Shown here in pieces: positions 11,261 to 23,305 of a stretch of DNA of 64,000 nt (position 1 is its first letter; each line of letters starts with the position of its first letter). The stretch is from Paguma larvata (Eukaryota; Chordata; Mammalia; Carnivora; Viverridae). The DNA lies in assembly GCA_030068075.1 (NCBI GenBank), contig CM057826.1:74373312-74437311 (forward strand), written 5' to 3'. A program made the translations under genes and the position numbers. Below the pieces are notes generated by a model. That model did no database searches, was not told the DNA's origin, and worked only from the letters and a program-made list of their open reading frames with translations.

Positions 11261-12123
11261 AGTCTGCATCTGTCATGAATTTATGATTGATTTACTTGTT
11301 ATATTATGAGAAAATGGCAAGGATGCTCTTAAGTTGTTGAGTCACAAATAAACTGTATAACTCTGGCATGATTGCAGGGCTAAATCAACCTCAGGTTGAT
11401 TCATTAGACTATGAAGCTAAGAATCCTTGTATGAGGAAATAAACTGAACAGCTGCTTGGTGTTGACTTACAACCTTGTTGTAAATAGTTGAATAGATGTT
11501 GTCCTCTTGGGAGATTAGTATTTAATCTTTAACAGGAAATTTCAATGCACTTATCCCTTGGGACAAGTCCATAGCTGTAAAATATGAATAGTGGAGTACC
11601 TCCTATGGATTGATAGTTCTGATAAGGAGCATTTTTCCTGCCTGGGAGTTTTATCATTTGAATCTACTTACCTGATTATGCTGCATCAGTGTCTGCCTCA
11701 AGCAGAGCAATGAAAGTTCAGATCAGAGGAGTAACAGAGAAGGCTGGGTAAAAAGTGCCAGCAACAAGATTGGATTGAATTCAGTTACCAAGGAAAGATT
11801 CTTAAGACAAAGTATGTTTCATACTTGAGTAAAAATCATTTTTAGTCTTTCAGAAAAGAATTAATTTGTCATCGAGGATGAATGAGCTCTTAATCTGACC
11901 AGTGGTAAATCAGTTAAACTATACTTTGGAATAATAAAATTAGGCAGAAAGAAGAAAGGGAGAGATCTCAGATTTTGAGAGAAAGGTTCCCAATTATGAG
12001 GACTTCATGTCCAAAGCATTTATCTTTGAGAGTTAGATCCAAGGCAATTCCAGTTCAGAGTGCACATTTCCAGCACTATAAGAATATAAATTACTTCTTA
12101 TTCTCACATTGCAATATCCTTTT
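11261..12123. other. Unassigned stretch
   Basis: Possibly a continuation of the retroviral internal fossil to the left, but no block is recognisable. No gene seen. Confidence 0.35.
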
Positions 12124-12228
12124 TTTTTTTAATGTTTGTTTATTTTTGAGAGAGAGAGCATGAAAACTGGAGAGGTGCAGAGAGGGAGACAGAGGATCTG
12201 AAGCAGGCTCTGTGCTGAGAGCGCCCCT
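12124..12228 (-). mobile_element. SINEC_Fc-type SINE with large internal deletion
   Basis: The reverse copy keeps the T-rich tail, GGTGCAGAGAGGGAGACAGA and GAAGCAGGCTCTGTGCTGAG, then jumps straight to the head terminus GCGCCCC; most of the tRNA-like half is gone. The target duplication GCAATATCCTTTT / GCGATATCCTTTT (12111-12123 and 12229-12241) is intact, so both original ends are present and only the interior was lost. Confidence 0.9.
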
Positions 12229-12241
12229 GCGATATCCTTTT

Positions 12242-13169
12242 GAATGACAAGAGCTACAAAGGAACATCATTTTCAAGATCCACCTTTTCTTATCTAAGTC
12301 TAGAGTCTCAAAATTGGCAAGGAAAAGTTAAAGGAAGGAAACAGCTGCAACTCTGTGGATACATGGAATACAGGCCAGTTACATTGAGAGAGAGAGATGT
12401 AGAACTGTCATTAGACACAGGCACTAACATTCCAACAAAGAAAAGGAAAAAGATACAGTAACTATCTTTAGCAGAACCTCTTCATGGTTCTAAGCTTTTT
12501 AAATCATTTTGTGCATAACGTAATCCTGGAAATATATGATATGTAAATACAAAAGTCGACTAATATATTCATTAAAGTAGAGGTTATTATTACCAAAAAA
12601 TCCTAAAAATATAAAATGTTTACATTTCATTTTCCCTGATGGATACAATAATAAATGATGTATTTCTAGGATTTTTAATATAATTTATTTTGTTCTTTTT
12701 GCTTCTAACTGTGTGCTTTTCTATTAGACATACATCTAATGTGTATTCAATGATTTGATACCATTAGCAGGTCTCATTATTTCCAATATTTTCTTAATTA
12801 TGCTAAATGAGACATCTGCACATAGCTATTTTCATCACTTTAACTGTTTTATAACATTTTATGAAATAAGGTCATTTAAAAAATGTTTAATAATTATTTC
12901 AATCATTATTATATGGACAAAAGATCATCTTCATGAAAACGAACTCTGATCTCGCAAACAGGACCACATATGACAGCTAAAAATATTTGCTGATCTGTTG
13001 AATTAGTGCTGTCTAAATTCAGCACGTGGATTGATATCCTGTATATATGAGAGGATGTAGGAATTTGCAAGGCATGATAATATGACACCTAAATGACAAC
13101 AGCAATCTCTACTCATGTTCGTAGAGGAGAATTCAAAATGTTAGATAAGAGTAAAATTAAAAAGCTAAA
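12242..13169. other. Unassigned AT-rich stretch
   Basis: No gene or repeat recognised. Short frames at 12240-12461 and 12755-12949 have no motif. Confidence 0.4.
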
Positions 13170-13268
13170 TGGGTAAGGGGCATTAAGGAATGTACTCTTG
13201 AATTCACCATTGCACTGTATGCTAACTAACTTGAATGTAAATTTTTTAAAAAAATTAATAAAAAAATT
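13170..13268 (+). mobile_element. L1 3' tail (5'-truncated)
   Basis: GGGTAAGGGGCATTAAGGA is followed by GCACTGTATGCTAACTAACT and an A-rich end with AATAAA. This is the extreme 3' end of a carnivore L1 in the forward direction. Confidence 0.75.
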
Positions 13269-14404
13269 CAATTCCATAGCACTTAAGTATAGCTATTTAT
13301 AAGCGAAATTCTCTAGTATAAAATATACACTAAATTATATTCACAGAGGTGATGAATATTTATTGCAGGAGACAGAAGAAATTTGATGTATATTACGCTG
13401 CAACATATTTGCACTTTGAAGAAATTCTTTTAATAAACTCAGGTAGAAAAAATAAAAACAATCTGGAAGAGTTAATTCAGGAATTAACTGACAATACCGC
13501 TGGAGATGTTTGAACATCATTTTAAATGGCAGAGTAGGCCATATTTTGCAAGAAAATTAAGTAGCTTTTTTGAAGCTTGGGATCTCCAAATATATAAAGG
13601 AAAAAGTATCTCAAATAAATGAGAGTGTATCATGTTTAAATCAAGCAATAAAACAAATCAAGTATAACTACTCCAAAAGAGGGACCAATGTCAATATATT
13701 TCTAATGATAGAAAAAGAAACCCAGACCATGAATAATTGGTATTCTTAATAAAGAGACAACATGCTGAACAAAAATATTTTTAATAATGTTACTTAAAAA
13801 GAAAGAAAACAAAATATTGAGAAGCCTCCAAGAATCCAAACCCCATATAGTATACTTCAAATTTAAATTTAATCAACAGCGTTCTAAAAAAAAAAGTAAA
13901 CAGAAAATAAACAAAAAAATAAGATAACCTTCTGATCTCCTACTTTGGTTCCACAAATTCAAATACATGAAGGCAGCGAACATATAAAATTTTTAACTTG
14001 TAAATTGCTTACCTACCCATATTAAGTTTTTATTTATCAGCTATCTAAATGAACATAAAACTTTATATATATGAATATATTTTTCCTATAAAAAGTTGAG
14101 CACATAAGCTGATAAGATACGTTAAATGAAGAAAATGTCTACATACTAACAAATACAAAACTATGTAGTCTTTAAAAATATGTAGAAATTTAATTTAAAA
14201 ACTATCGATTCAATCAGAAATATAGGTGTTAACAATTTTAGTTAAGAAATTATCACAACTGAAAAGAAAAAAACTTAAAGATAAAATCTAAATAGAAGTG
14301 TTTAATAGCCAAAAAGTTTTCTGATACAATAAAATAATGAAATAGACTGGTTTCTTGACTTCTTTCAGAAGCCAGAGCTAAAACATAACTATACTAGAAA
14401 TATT
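13269..14404. other. Unassigned AT-rich stretch
   Basis: Very AT-rich. No gene, RNA or family-level repeat recognised. Confidence 0.4.
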
Positions 14405-14545
14405 TTACCTTAGTGGTTAAGACTGTAAACTCTACAAGTTACTAACTGTATAATCTTGGCTTAGTTACTTAACCTCTACATGCCCCTATTTTCTCATCTG
14501 TAAAATACAGAGAGTCATTCTCTCTACTTCATAAGTATTTTTCTC
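14405..14545 (+). mobile_element. MIR element
   Basis: MIR landmarks appear in forward order: TTAGTGGTTAAGACTGTAAA, ATAATCTTGGCTTAGTTACTTAACCTCT, then TTTCTCATCTGTAAAATACA. Divergence is typical of this pan-mammalian tRNA-derived SINE. Confidence 0.9.
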
Positions 14546-15896
14546 TTAATTTAGATGAATTTCTTTAGTTTAAATAAGTTAAATAGAACACATCACTCAC
14601 TCCTAAGAATCAAAGAAATATTAGTGATAAATTTTAAAATAAAGTATAAAAGATACTGACTTTTAGAATCAGAAAATCTAACAGTTCAGTAACTAATATA
14701 TCAAATAGAGAAAATGGAAGAAATCACCTACCCTCATGACATTTCTCAGAGCCAATGAAAACCAAGTGCAATAATAATAATAATAAACCTACAAAACATC
14801 AAAAACTTAAACCCTTAGTTTAAAAGGATTTATGTCAATAGACTGCCATAATAATCTCTAAAAAGTTTGATCTAAACATTCCTTAGTAAAGTCAGTTATG
14901 ACAAATACGTGCAATGGAGTAACTTACGATGCAATACAGATCTGAGTGATTTAGAATAGAAGCTTCTACACTGTGCTTTTGAATGAGGAATAGTAAATTA
15001 ACAGCAACTGCTACGAATATAATTATAAATGTAAATAAACGTGATATTTGAGTCTACACATGGGAAGAAAATAATTGAAGACATTTCACTCAAAAGCAAG
15101 TTTTCTTGTGTACTATATTATGTGGAAGACAAAAAGGAGAATGTTAGTATTATTGATAAGATAGGTACAGCAAAAAAATAAAATCTTTGGATTAGAGCAT
15201 TCTCTTTAATCAAGAGAATCACTTTCTCATTATGAACAAGTACTTTTGAGGCTGCTTTTTAAAACATATCTCTTTGATAGTTGTATTTATAATAAGCAAT
15301 TATATTTAAAGGAAGCTTTCTCATTTAAAAGACTGTCCTCTAAGAAACAATTTCTGTTAGAAGATGAACAGATAGCTGACTTTGCCCTGCTCATGGGTTT
15401 CCAGATACAAGTCCTTGAAGCAAAAACAAAAGGAAAATGTTATAAGCACAAACACTGCTGGTGGGCAATGGGAAACAAATGAAGCCGCATATCTGACACC
15501 CAGAAGATACATGGGAGATTTTGCTGATTGGGTAAAATAATCTTAGAAACCAGATGGATTATACCGCCCAGGAGTACTTATCCTAATGTTTCAGTAAAAG
15601 TGATTTAACCTGATGACATACAGAAACAGGGCAATAGTTATGTTTCCGTGTGCAAAACAAACTCCATCAGAGTTGAAGTAAGATGGGTCAAACGAAGGGC
15701 ATAAATGCCCAGTAGCTCTGCCTGGCCAGCTCAGAATTGCCAGAGAAGGCTGCATAAGCAAAGTATCTAGCTTCAAAATGGAGGTTCCAGTAAAGACTTT
15801 TGTCTTACTACCATGACAGAATTTCAAGAAATAAATACAGAGATTTTAGTAAAAGAAAAAGCATGTTTGTAGTTTAAGTCTAAAATGCAAATTGCT
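14546..15896. other. Unassigned stretch
   Basis: Includes a short (AAT)n near 14769-14786. The 78-codon frames at 15246-15482 (+) and 15591-15827 (-) show no recognisable domain. No gene is called. Confidence 0.4.
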
Positions 15897-16094
15897 GGGG
15901 GCAAATTGCTTGGGACTAAGTAGGTTAAGCATCAGAGTCTTGATTTCAGCTCATGTCATGATCTCACGGTTTGTGAGATCAAGTCCTGCGTTGGGCTCTT
16001 TGCTGACAGCATAGAGCCTGCTTGGGATTCTCTCTCCTCTCTCTGCCTCTTCCCCATTCTCTTTCCTCTAAATAAGTAAATAAAAAATAAATTA
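15897..16094 (+). mobile_element. SINEC_Fc-type SINE, diverged
   Basis: The forward copy has a decayed head (CTTGGGACTAAGTAGGTTAA), then TCATGTCATGATCTCACGGT, GAGCCTGCTTGGGATTCTCT and an AAATAAGTAAATAAA tail. The target duplication AAAATGCAAATTGCT is exact at 15882-15896 and 16095-16109. Confidence 0.93.
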
Positions 16095-16162
16095 AAAATG
16101 CAAATTGCTTTAATGTGAACATTTTTAAAGAAAGTAAGAATTCCTAACTCTAATATTCTTTT

Positions 16163-16372
16163 CTTTAACGTTTATTTATTTTGAGAGAGAGGACACACAA
16201 ACATACACATAAGCAGGGGAGGGGCAGAGAGAGAGGGGGAGAGAGAATCCCAAGCAGGCACCATGCTGTCAGCACAAGGCATAACGTGAGTCCAGTCTTA
16301 TGAACCGTGAGATCATGATCTGAGCAAAAATCAAGGATCAGATGCTTAACCGACTGAGCCACTCATGCACTG
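16163..16372 (-). mobile_element. SINEC_Fc-type SINE
   Basis: The reverse copy begins TTAACGTTTATTTATTTTGA, passes AGAATCCCAAGCAGGCACCA and GTGAGATCATGATCTGAGC, and ends CCGACTGAGCCACTCATGCA. The flanking repeat CTAATATT(C)TTT occurs on both sides. It lies tail-to-tail with the SINE at 15897-16094, 68 bp away. Confidence 0.93.
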
Positions 16373-16548
16373 CTAATATTTTTAAATAATAAAAATTCAT
16401 TAATGTGCATATTATTGTAGAATACATAACTCTTTTTTTTTTATAACATTAGGTTTTCTGTTGTTCCTGTTTCAACACATGTTAGCCCTCAATGTGGCCA
16501 TTTTCTCCCTTACAGGTACTAGGAACATATGTATATCATTGGGCTTTT

Positions 16549-17922
16549 TTTTTTTTTTTAAGTTTTTAAATGTAAATTTCAGTTAGGTAACATACAGTGT
16601 AGTATTAGTTTCAGGTGTACAATATAGTGATTCAACACTTCCATCCAACACCCCATCACCTATTTGACCCATCACCTCACTCTCTTACCCTCTGGCAACC
16701 ATTAGGTTGTTTTCTGTAGTTAAGAATCTGTTTTTTGGTTTGTCTCTCCCTCTTATTTCCTTTTTTTTTTTTTTTTGGAAAAAAATGGTTTCCTAAATTC
16801 CACGTATGGGTGAAATCATATGATATTTGTCTTTCTTTAATTTATTTTGCTTAGTGTTATACTCCCTGGCTCCATCCATGTCATTGCAAATAGTAAGATT
16901 TTATTTTTTATGGCTGAATTATATTCCATTATATGATATTATATGATATATCCTATATCATAATTATAATATAATATAATATAATATAAATATACCACTC
17001 TTCTGTATCCACTCATTAGTCTGTGGACACGGGCTGGTTCCAAAATTTGGCTATTGTAGATAATGCTGCTACAAATACTGGGGTACATGTATCCCTTTTA
17101 ATTACTATTTTTATATCCTTTGGATAAATACCTAGTAGTGCAATTACAGGATGATAAGGTAGTTCTATTTTTAATTTTGTGAAGAACCTCCATACTATTT
17201 TCCACAGTGGCTGCACCAGTTTGCCTTCCCACCAACAGTGCAAAGGGTTCCCTTCTCTCCACATTCTTGCCAACACCTGGTTTTTCTTGTGTTGTTGATT
17301 TTAGCCATTCTGACCACTGTGAGGGGGTGCCTCATTGTAGTTTTGATTTGTACATGCCTCATAGTGATGTTGGACATCTTTTCATGTATCTTTTGACTAT
17401 ATGTCTTTGGAAAAATCTCTTTCTGTCTTCTCATTTTTTGATTATTCATTTTTTGGGGTGTTTAATCTTCTAAGTTCTTTTTGTATTTTGGATACTAACC
17501 CTTTATCACATATATCATTTGCAATTATCATCTGTTTAGGAGGTTGCCGTTTAGTTTTGTTTATTATTTCCTTTGTTATGTAGAAACTTTTTATTTTCAA
17601 TAAAATAAAACAATTATTTTTATGTAGAAGAGTTTGTTTTGTCTCCCTTGACTCAGGAGACATATCTAGAAAGAAGGTATTATGACTGACGTCAAAGGGG
17701 TTACTGGCTGTGTTCTGATGTAGGATTTTTATGATTTCAGGTCTCACATTTAGGTCTTTAATCCATTTTGAATGTATTTTAATGTATGGTGTAAGAAAGT
17801 GGTCCAGTTTCATTCTTTGCATGTTGCTGTCCAGTTTTCCCAAAGAGACATTCTTTTACCCTTTGGATATTCTTTCCTGCTTTTTTTCCTCCTGTCAAAG
17901 ATTAATGGAGTGTACAGTTGTC
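16549..17922 (-). mobile_element. 5'-truncated L1 insertion with target duplications
   Basis: A reverse-strand L1 of about 1.37 kb carries the 3'UTR, the ORF2 C-terminus and part of the region after the reverse transcriptase. Reverse translations retain ORF2 motifs in order but in different frames: HFLTPYIKIHSKWIKDLNVR (17442-17843), QIKTTMRHPLTVVRMA (17195-17449), then [18 protein letters not shown] and [11 protein letters not shown] (17016-17276). Multiple frameshifts make it inactive. The target duplication ATATCATTGGGCTTTT is seen at 16533-16548 and 17923-17938. A (TA)-rich expansion (16920-17000) sits near the ORF2 end. It is one of the better-preserved L1s here, probably a carnivore-specific lineage. 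Confidence 0.95.
16920..17000. repeat. AT-rich simple repeat inside L1
   Basis: Repeated ATATAATATAAT and ATATGATATT motifs, with local self-complementarity, at the position where many L1s carry a TA-rich stretch. Confidence 0.85.
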
Positions 17923-17938
17923 ATATCATTGGGCTTTT

Positions 17939-18453
17939 AACCATGCTACCTAAAATCTTCTGAGCCAAGGACTTCTTTAAAATCCGTCGAAAATGATAAG
18001 TCTGGGTCTACATAAACAGTGCACATTCATGAATAAAATATGCAAACGATATCAGACTATCGACAGGCCCCTGCAGTCAGCTTAAAATCTGTTCTAGAGA
18101 AGATATATTTAAACGTGTCCATGCTATTTCTGGAATCAAATTCACATACACCACAGCTGAGTAGACTAGCTTAATGATTGAGTGACTGGTAAGTAGTTCC
18201 TGAGCAGCTCTTTGACTGGAAGGAGATCATCATTCAGAAATTTTTTCTCGTTGGTTTCAGAGAAGAAAAATAAAACAAAACAAACAAAAAAAAAACCCAC
18301 ATCAGACAGATTCCAGGTTGTTATACCCTGAGACTAGAACACTATAGACAAAATAGAAAAAGGTGCGAAAAAGCTAATTTTTGGTAAGCAAACTGAATTG
18401 CATATAGCCCACAACTTATTTATGTACCACAGATTTTTTTTTGCATATTTAAT
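17939..18453. other. Unassigned stretch
   Basis: No gene or repeat recognised apart from a short A-rich tract near 18268-18297. Confidence 0.4.
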
Positions 18454-18661
18454 TTTTTTAACGTTTATTTGTTGATTTTTGAAAGAGGGAGAATGCAGAT
18501 GGGGGAGGGGCAGAGAGAGAGGAAAAGAGAGAATCCTAAGCAGGCTTCACACTGTCAGCAAAGAGCCCAATACGGGGCTCAATCTCATGAACCATGAGAT
18601 CATGACCTGAGCTGATGTTGAGAGTAGGATGCTTAACTAACTTAGCCACCCAGGCGCCCCT
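18454..18661 (-). mobile_element. SINEC_Fc-type SINE
   Basis: The reverse copy runs from TTTTTTTAACGTTTATTTG through GAGAATCCTAAGCAGGCTTC to the head GCCACCCAGGCGCCCC. A probable target duplication (GCATATTTAA / CACATATTTAA) flanks it. It is head-to-head with the next SINE. Confidence 0.95.
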
Positions 18662-18706
18662 GTTTTTCACATATTTAAATGTTTAAAAGATTAAAAAAAT
18701 ATTTCA

Positions 18707-18900
18707 GGGGTGCCTGGGTGGCTCAGGTGGTTAAGTATTCAACTTCGGCTCAAGTCATGATCTCACAGTTGTTGGGTTCGAGCCCCACGTCAGGCTCTGT
18801 GCCTGAAATCTGCTTTGGATTCTGTGTCTCCCTCTCTCTGTGTCCTTCCCGCACTCATGTTCTGTCTCTCTCTGTCTCAAAAATAAATAAGACGTTATTT
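18707..18900 (+). mobile_element. SINEC_Fc-type SINE
   Basis: The forward copy starts GGGGTGCCTGGGTGGCTCAG, retains a good box-B region (GGGTTCGAGCCCCACGTCAG) and ends CAAAAATAAATAAGACGTTA. With the preceding reverse SINE it forms an inverted repeat with a 45-bp spacer. Confidence 0.95.
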
Positions 18901-18924
18901 TTTTTTAATTTTCATTATGTGTGA

Positions 18925-19118
18925 AATTATATGCAATTCAAATTTCAGTGTCAAAAGTTTTATCGAAACATTGCCAAGCTCATTTGTTTACATGTTATTC
19001 CTGGGTGTTACTGCTCTATGATAGCATCGTTGAGTAGTTGTGACAAAGAGCACGTGGACTAGGAAGCCTAAAATATTCACCATCTAGCCCTTTACCGAAA
19101 AAGTTTGCTCAGCTTCGA
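18925..19118 (-). mobile_element. hAT-type DNA transposon fragment
   Basis: In reverse the end reads as a decayed CAGGGGTCGGCAAACTTTTTCT terminus (plus strand: ACCGAAAAAGTTTGCTCAGC). It is followed by the blocks seen as AGCCTAAAATATTCACCATC and GTTGAGTAGTTGTGACAAAG on the plus strand. This matches a widespread non-autonomous hAT family of mammals; I do not commit to a subfamily name. No transposase is present. Confidence 0.75.
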
Positions 19119-19439
19119 TTTAGAGCATGTGAACAATTATATAATAGCAGTATTCAAATTAAGACTGTAGGTTTTCACAAAAAGCATAACATAAAATATA
19201 CCCTTATTTTTAATCCTACACTCCTTTAAAACATGTGCATTGATAGCCTTGCTTCTACCGATAGGCCTTAAGAACAGGTTTATGAATATTTTTTATTTCA
19301 TATGGAAGGATATGATTTCTGAATTTATTCTATTTTTGGAATGCAAAGGGTAATCATAGAAAGTTTCTTAGGTACTTCACTGAATACGTTTTGAGGGCTC
19401 TATATTGATTTCTTTTATTAAATGAAGCATGAGAACTTT

Positions 19440-19990
19440 TTATAATAAACCTTTTTGAAGTAATTAATATACATAAAGAAAAGAGTACAGTGTATAAAAC
19501 TCAGTGAATTTTTACAAAGTGAATACATTCATGTAACTGTCATCCAAATCTACAAGAATTTAACACTCAGAAATCCGCTACTATATTTCCTAGTTACTAT
19601 TTCCACCTCCTCTCGAAATTAGTTCTACCCAAACTTCTAAAACTATAGACAAGTTTTTTTGTCCTTTATGTACTTTGATATCTTGCTTTTTTCACTCAAT
19701 ATTATGTTTATGCAACTTATCCAACTTGTGCATAGATGTAATTCACTTATTTGCATTGATTTGAAGCACCCATTATAAGTATATCAGTAAGAATATATAC
19801 TGCCAGTTATGGTCTACAGTTCTTGGAACTTTTTTATATCAAGTTGAAGTATATTCCTATTAGGTAGAAGTAGAATTTCTAGGCCATAAGACAATGCATA
19901 TTTATATTCCCAGGGGTTATTTTCATAGAATTTCCTAAATATTGGACAAATTTACAATGCCACAAACAAGTGATAAGAAATCATTTACTG
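19440..19990 (-). mobile_element. Old L1M-type 3' region
   Basis: Strongly decayed reverse L1. A region like 'taattgacatacaataaaat...gtgtaaccaccacccaaatc' appears as GTAACTGTCATCCAAATCTA. The later blocks TTCACTCAATATTATGTTTATGC, TGTGCATAGATGTAATTCA and GTAGAATTTCTAGGCCATAA occur in the expected order. No ORF remains. Confidence 0.7.
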
Positions 19991-20149
19991 CAGATTCTCA
20001 CTGATTTTAAAATTGATGAATAAAAAATCCCAGATATTTGAGCAGATGTTTGGAGGAATGAAGTTCTAATTTTAATTTATATTTATCTCATGAAAAACAT
20101 GGTAGGAGTATTTTGTACTACCTGGCTTCACATTTCGTTTTAAAGCTAC

Positions 20150-21245
20150 ACTAATCATGATGATGCAGTATTGTATGCCTAGGCATAGATCAATAGATCA
20201 AAATACAAAGGCTAAAATTAAACCCTCACATGTGTGGTCCATTAATTTTCAAGAACTATGTAAATGAAATAATATAAGAAAATTAATGTTTATCAATAAG
20301 TAGAGCTGGAATATTTTGGAATTTATAAGTAAACAAATAAACCTTCACTTTATATACAAAGAACTAAAACTAAAAAAAAAATCAAAAACTGGAAGACAAC
20401 ATAAGAAAGCTTTGTGACCTTGGGTTAGGCAAAATTTCTTAGGTTGCAAAAAGCACAAATATTAAAGGGAAAATGTATGCACTGAAGTTGATTAAAATTT
20501 AAAGTTCTCTTTGGATGACACTTAATAAAATGAAATACAAGACATAGACTGAAAGAAAATATTTGCAAACACTTACCTGATAAAAGACTTGAATGCAGAA
20601 TATGTAGAATCTTCTTGCAGCTCAACAATAAGGTAACAATATAATAAAAAAAAAAGGGCAACTTTTTTATCTAAAAACAAACAAAAGAACATCACCAAGA
20701 CAAATATATGAATTGCACTGAGCCCCTGACAGGACGTTCAAAATTATTAATTTTGGGAAATGCAAATAAACTATAATGGATACTAGCACATGCCAATGAG
20801 AATTAGCTAATATTAGAAAGACAAGACACTCCAAAGTACCTGAGAAGATGAGGAGAACCTGGGGCTTTGAAGTGACCGAGGAAATAAGCAGAAAGCTGGT
20901 CATAGAAGAGCCATTTTGGAAAATAGTTTGGGTTTTTATGAGCTAAAAAATATACTATATAAGCCAGTAATCTCACTTAGGTATTTACCCAAAAGAAATG
21001 AGGATAAATGTCCACAGTAAGGCCTGTATACAGATATATTTAAGGGCTATTTTAATGATAGCCACCCCCCCCCAAATAAAAGAAAAACAAGTGCTCATCA
21101 ACTGTAATGAAATAAATAAATGTGAGCACACCCATATGTTAATAAAGGAACAGACTGCTGAGACGTACATCTCTATACATCTACATGGATATATTTCAAA
21201 AGCGTTGAACCATGTGAAACAAGACAGACTCTAAGCCTCCAAATG
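20150..21245 (+). mobile_element. Old L1M-type ORF2 C-terminal region, forward
   Basis: Forward-strand L1 landmarks: GACTGAAAGAAAATATTTGC, CTGATAAAAGACTTGAATGC, GCTCAACAATAAGGTAACAA, GGAAATGCAAATAAACTATA, GGTATTTACCCAAAAGAAAT and GAATGTTTATAGCAGC-like sequence. The order matches the distal ORF2 and 3' region of an L1ME-class element. Open frames called here are on the opposite strand or very short, so coding capacity is lost. Confidence 0.85.
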
Positions 21246-21509
21246 TCCAAATCTGTTTATACTCCATTCAGGAAGAGGCATGGGTGTGGATGTTTGAGAG
21301 ATAGTTACTTTTTTAAGTTGTTTTGTCATGGTGAATTATTTTGTTTTGATTTTTTTTTCTTTGCTATACAACATTCATACTATTTGTTTGGAAAGCAAAT
21401 ACTTGGGTAATGAGAATTACCTGTATTCCTGAATTTACTTAGTGTAACTTCAGTAAATGTATATCACCAGGCTCTTAGCAATCTGTATGTATTAGCATAA
21501 ACCGAGAAT
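21246..21509. other. Short unassigned stretch
   Basis: May include the 3' end of the preceding L1M. Nothing else seen. Confidence 0.3.
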
Positions 21510-21519
21510 AATGGTAATT

Positions 21520-21725
21520 GGGGTGCCTGGATGGCTCAGTAAGTTAAGTCTCAGGCTCTTGGTTTCCGCTCAGGTTATGAACTCATGGTATGTGGATTTA
21601 AGCCCTGCATCTGGCTGCATGTTGACAGTTCAGAGCCCTCTTAGGATTCTCTCTCCCTCTCTGCCCCTCCCTCACTTGTGTGCATGCATGCTCTCTCTCA
21701 AAGTAAATAAACAAAAAAATAATAA
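21520..21725 (+). mobile_element. SINEC_Fc-type SINE, moderately diverged
   Basis: Forward copy from GGGGTGCCTGGATGGCTCAG to AAAGTAAATAAACAAAAAAATAATA. The target duplication ATAATGGTAATT / ATAATTGGTAATT flanks it. Confidence 0.94.
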
Positions 21726-21793
21726 TAATTGGTAATTTATGTCTTGTGTATTTAAATAGATTCTTGTTTTACATTAAATGAAGTTGGGTATTT

Positions 21794-22030
21794 GTTTTTT
21801 TTTTCTTTCCAAATTTGTATTTAAATTCCACTTAACATACAGTGTAATGTTAGTTTCAGATATAGAATTTAGAGATTCATCACTTACGTACAATATCTGG
21901 CTCTCATCACAAGTGCCCTCCTTAATACCCCATCACCTCTTTGACCGATCCCTCAACCCTCCTCTCCTTACGGGAACCACCAGTTTGTCCTCTGTAGTTA
22001 AGAGTCTGTTTCTTGGTTGGTTCTTAAGTT
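21794..22030 (-). mobile_element. 5'-truncated L1 3' end
   Basis: Begins with a T-rich tail. Then, in order, it has ACATACAGTGTAATGTTAGT, CATCACAAGTGCCCTCCTTA, CCCATCACCTCTTTGACC and GTCTGTTTCTTGGTTGGTTC: the reverse of the carnivore L1 3'UTR. Only about 230 bp are present. Confidence 0.92.
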
Positions 22031-23147
22031 TTTCCTTGACCTCTTTCTTTTGATAAAATAACAGATCTTGAGTAGAAAGATAAATCACTAAGATTGTGGA
22101 TCTTGAGCATAGTTTCTATATTTGCATGATTCCAATTCTTACAGAAAAGAAGTGAGGACCTCAGCTATAAATTATTTCCCAAGGTGAATTATCTCCAGTG
22201 TTTTGTGCAAGTGCCAGCATATTTGGAGGAAACACATTTTGATTTTGTTTTTCCTTTAATATCTAGTAAATGTTATTGAAAACGTTTACCTCCGTTTTCA
22301 CAGCATCCCTCCTCCATTGTCCACCTATTCCTCCTGGTTTCCAATATTTCAGTGTAACATACTTTTGGTGATTTTTGTGAATTCCTAACAGAAGAAGGTT
22401 TTCATATCAGGAGGTAATTTTAATTATTTTATTAATCACATATTACAATATAATAATTAAATTGACACATTTGAAAAGTCAATAAATGCCATTCCTGCTC
22501 TAAAGTAAATTTAGTAAAAAGTATTTGGTGTTTTTTTTTAATAGTCTATTTTTCAGGTATACAGCCATATTTAGGTACTTAAAAACATTTAGAAAATGTT
22601 GTTGTATATCAAGTAGGGGCTGAAAGAAATAGCACATAGTTCAGTTGCCATTAGCTAGGTGTGATGAAACTCTAATAATTTTGAACAAATCAAGTGAGAT
22701 GGGTGAGGAGGTGACATTTGAAAGCATCTTTGGGTACAAAAGTGTGGGCAAATTTGAAAGATTAGGGTAAGACTTGGCAAAGGGCATAACAAAAACTTAC
22801 TTTTAAGGCCATCCATTACTACAAAACAACAGTTAACCTTCAATTATGTAACACCATACATCTTAAAACACATTCAGGAGATTTTAATATATTTACCTAA
22901 TTATAAATGTGAAGTAAAAAACCGTCATATTCAATGGCATTCTGGCTATCATTATCAGCTTTTATAGGCTCATGAAAGTGATTGTATGTATTCTCTCCTA
23001 ACTCCTCATTTAGTGGCTTCACATGGAGAGCATAAGAATTGTCCTTGGTGGGACAGTTTACAACAGAGAAATTGTCCAGTACTGCAAATCAGTTCCTTTC
23101 CTCTCTGGAGAGCCTGTTGTTAGCAACTACAGGCATATTACTGCGTT

Positions 23148-23148
<1 letters not shown>
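22031..23148. other. Unassigned stretch
   Basis: No family-level repeat or gene recognised. The reverse 62-codon frame at 22655-22843 has no motif. Confidence 0.4.

Positions 23149-23178
<30 letters not shown>
23149..23178. repeat. (CA)n microsatellite
   Basis: About 15 uninterrupted CA units, followed by a pyrimidine-rich TTTTCTTTTTC tract. Confidence 0.95.
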
Positions 23179-23181
<3 letters not shown>

Positions 23182-23305
23182 CTTTTCTTTTTCTTTTTTT
23201 TTTTTTATATCTCGAGTAGAGCAAAACACTTCTAGGTGTTCCAAATAGATATTAAGTAATCTAAACAGTAAGAATTTTAAATTAACTCTCAGCATAACAC
23301 AAATC

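Noticed and set aside
17442..17843. 133-codon reverse frame with clear protein similarity
   Set aside because: It is L1 ORF2 debris inside a truncated insertion with frameshifts on both sides, not a host gene; described within the L1 entry.
23149..23220. CRISPR-like or other array of short repeats
   Set aside because: It is only a CA microsatellite plus a pyrimidine tract. No spacer-repeat structure exists anywhere in the window, as expected for a mammalian genome.
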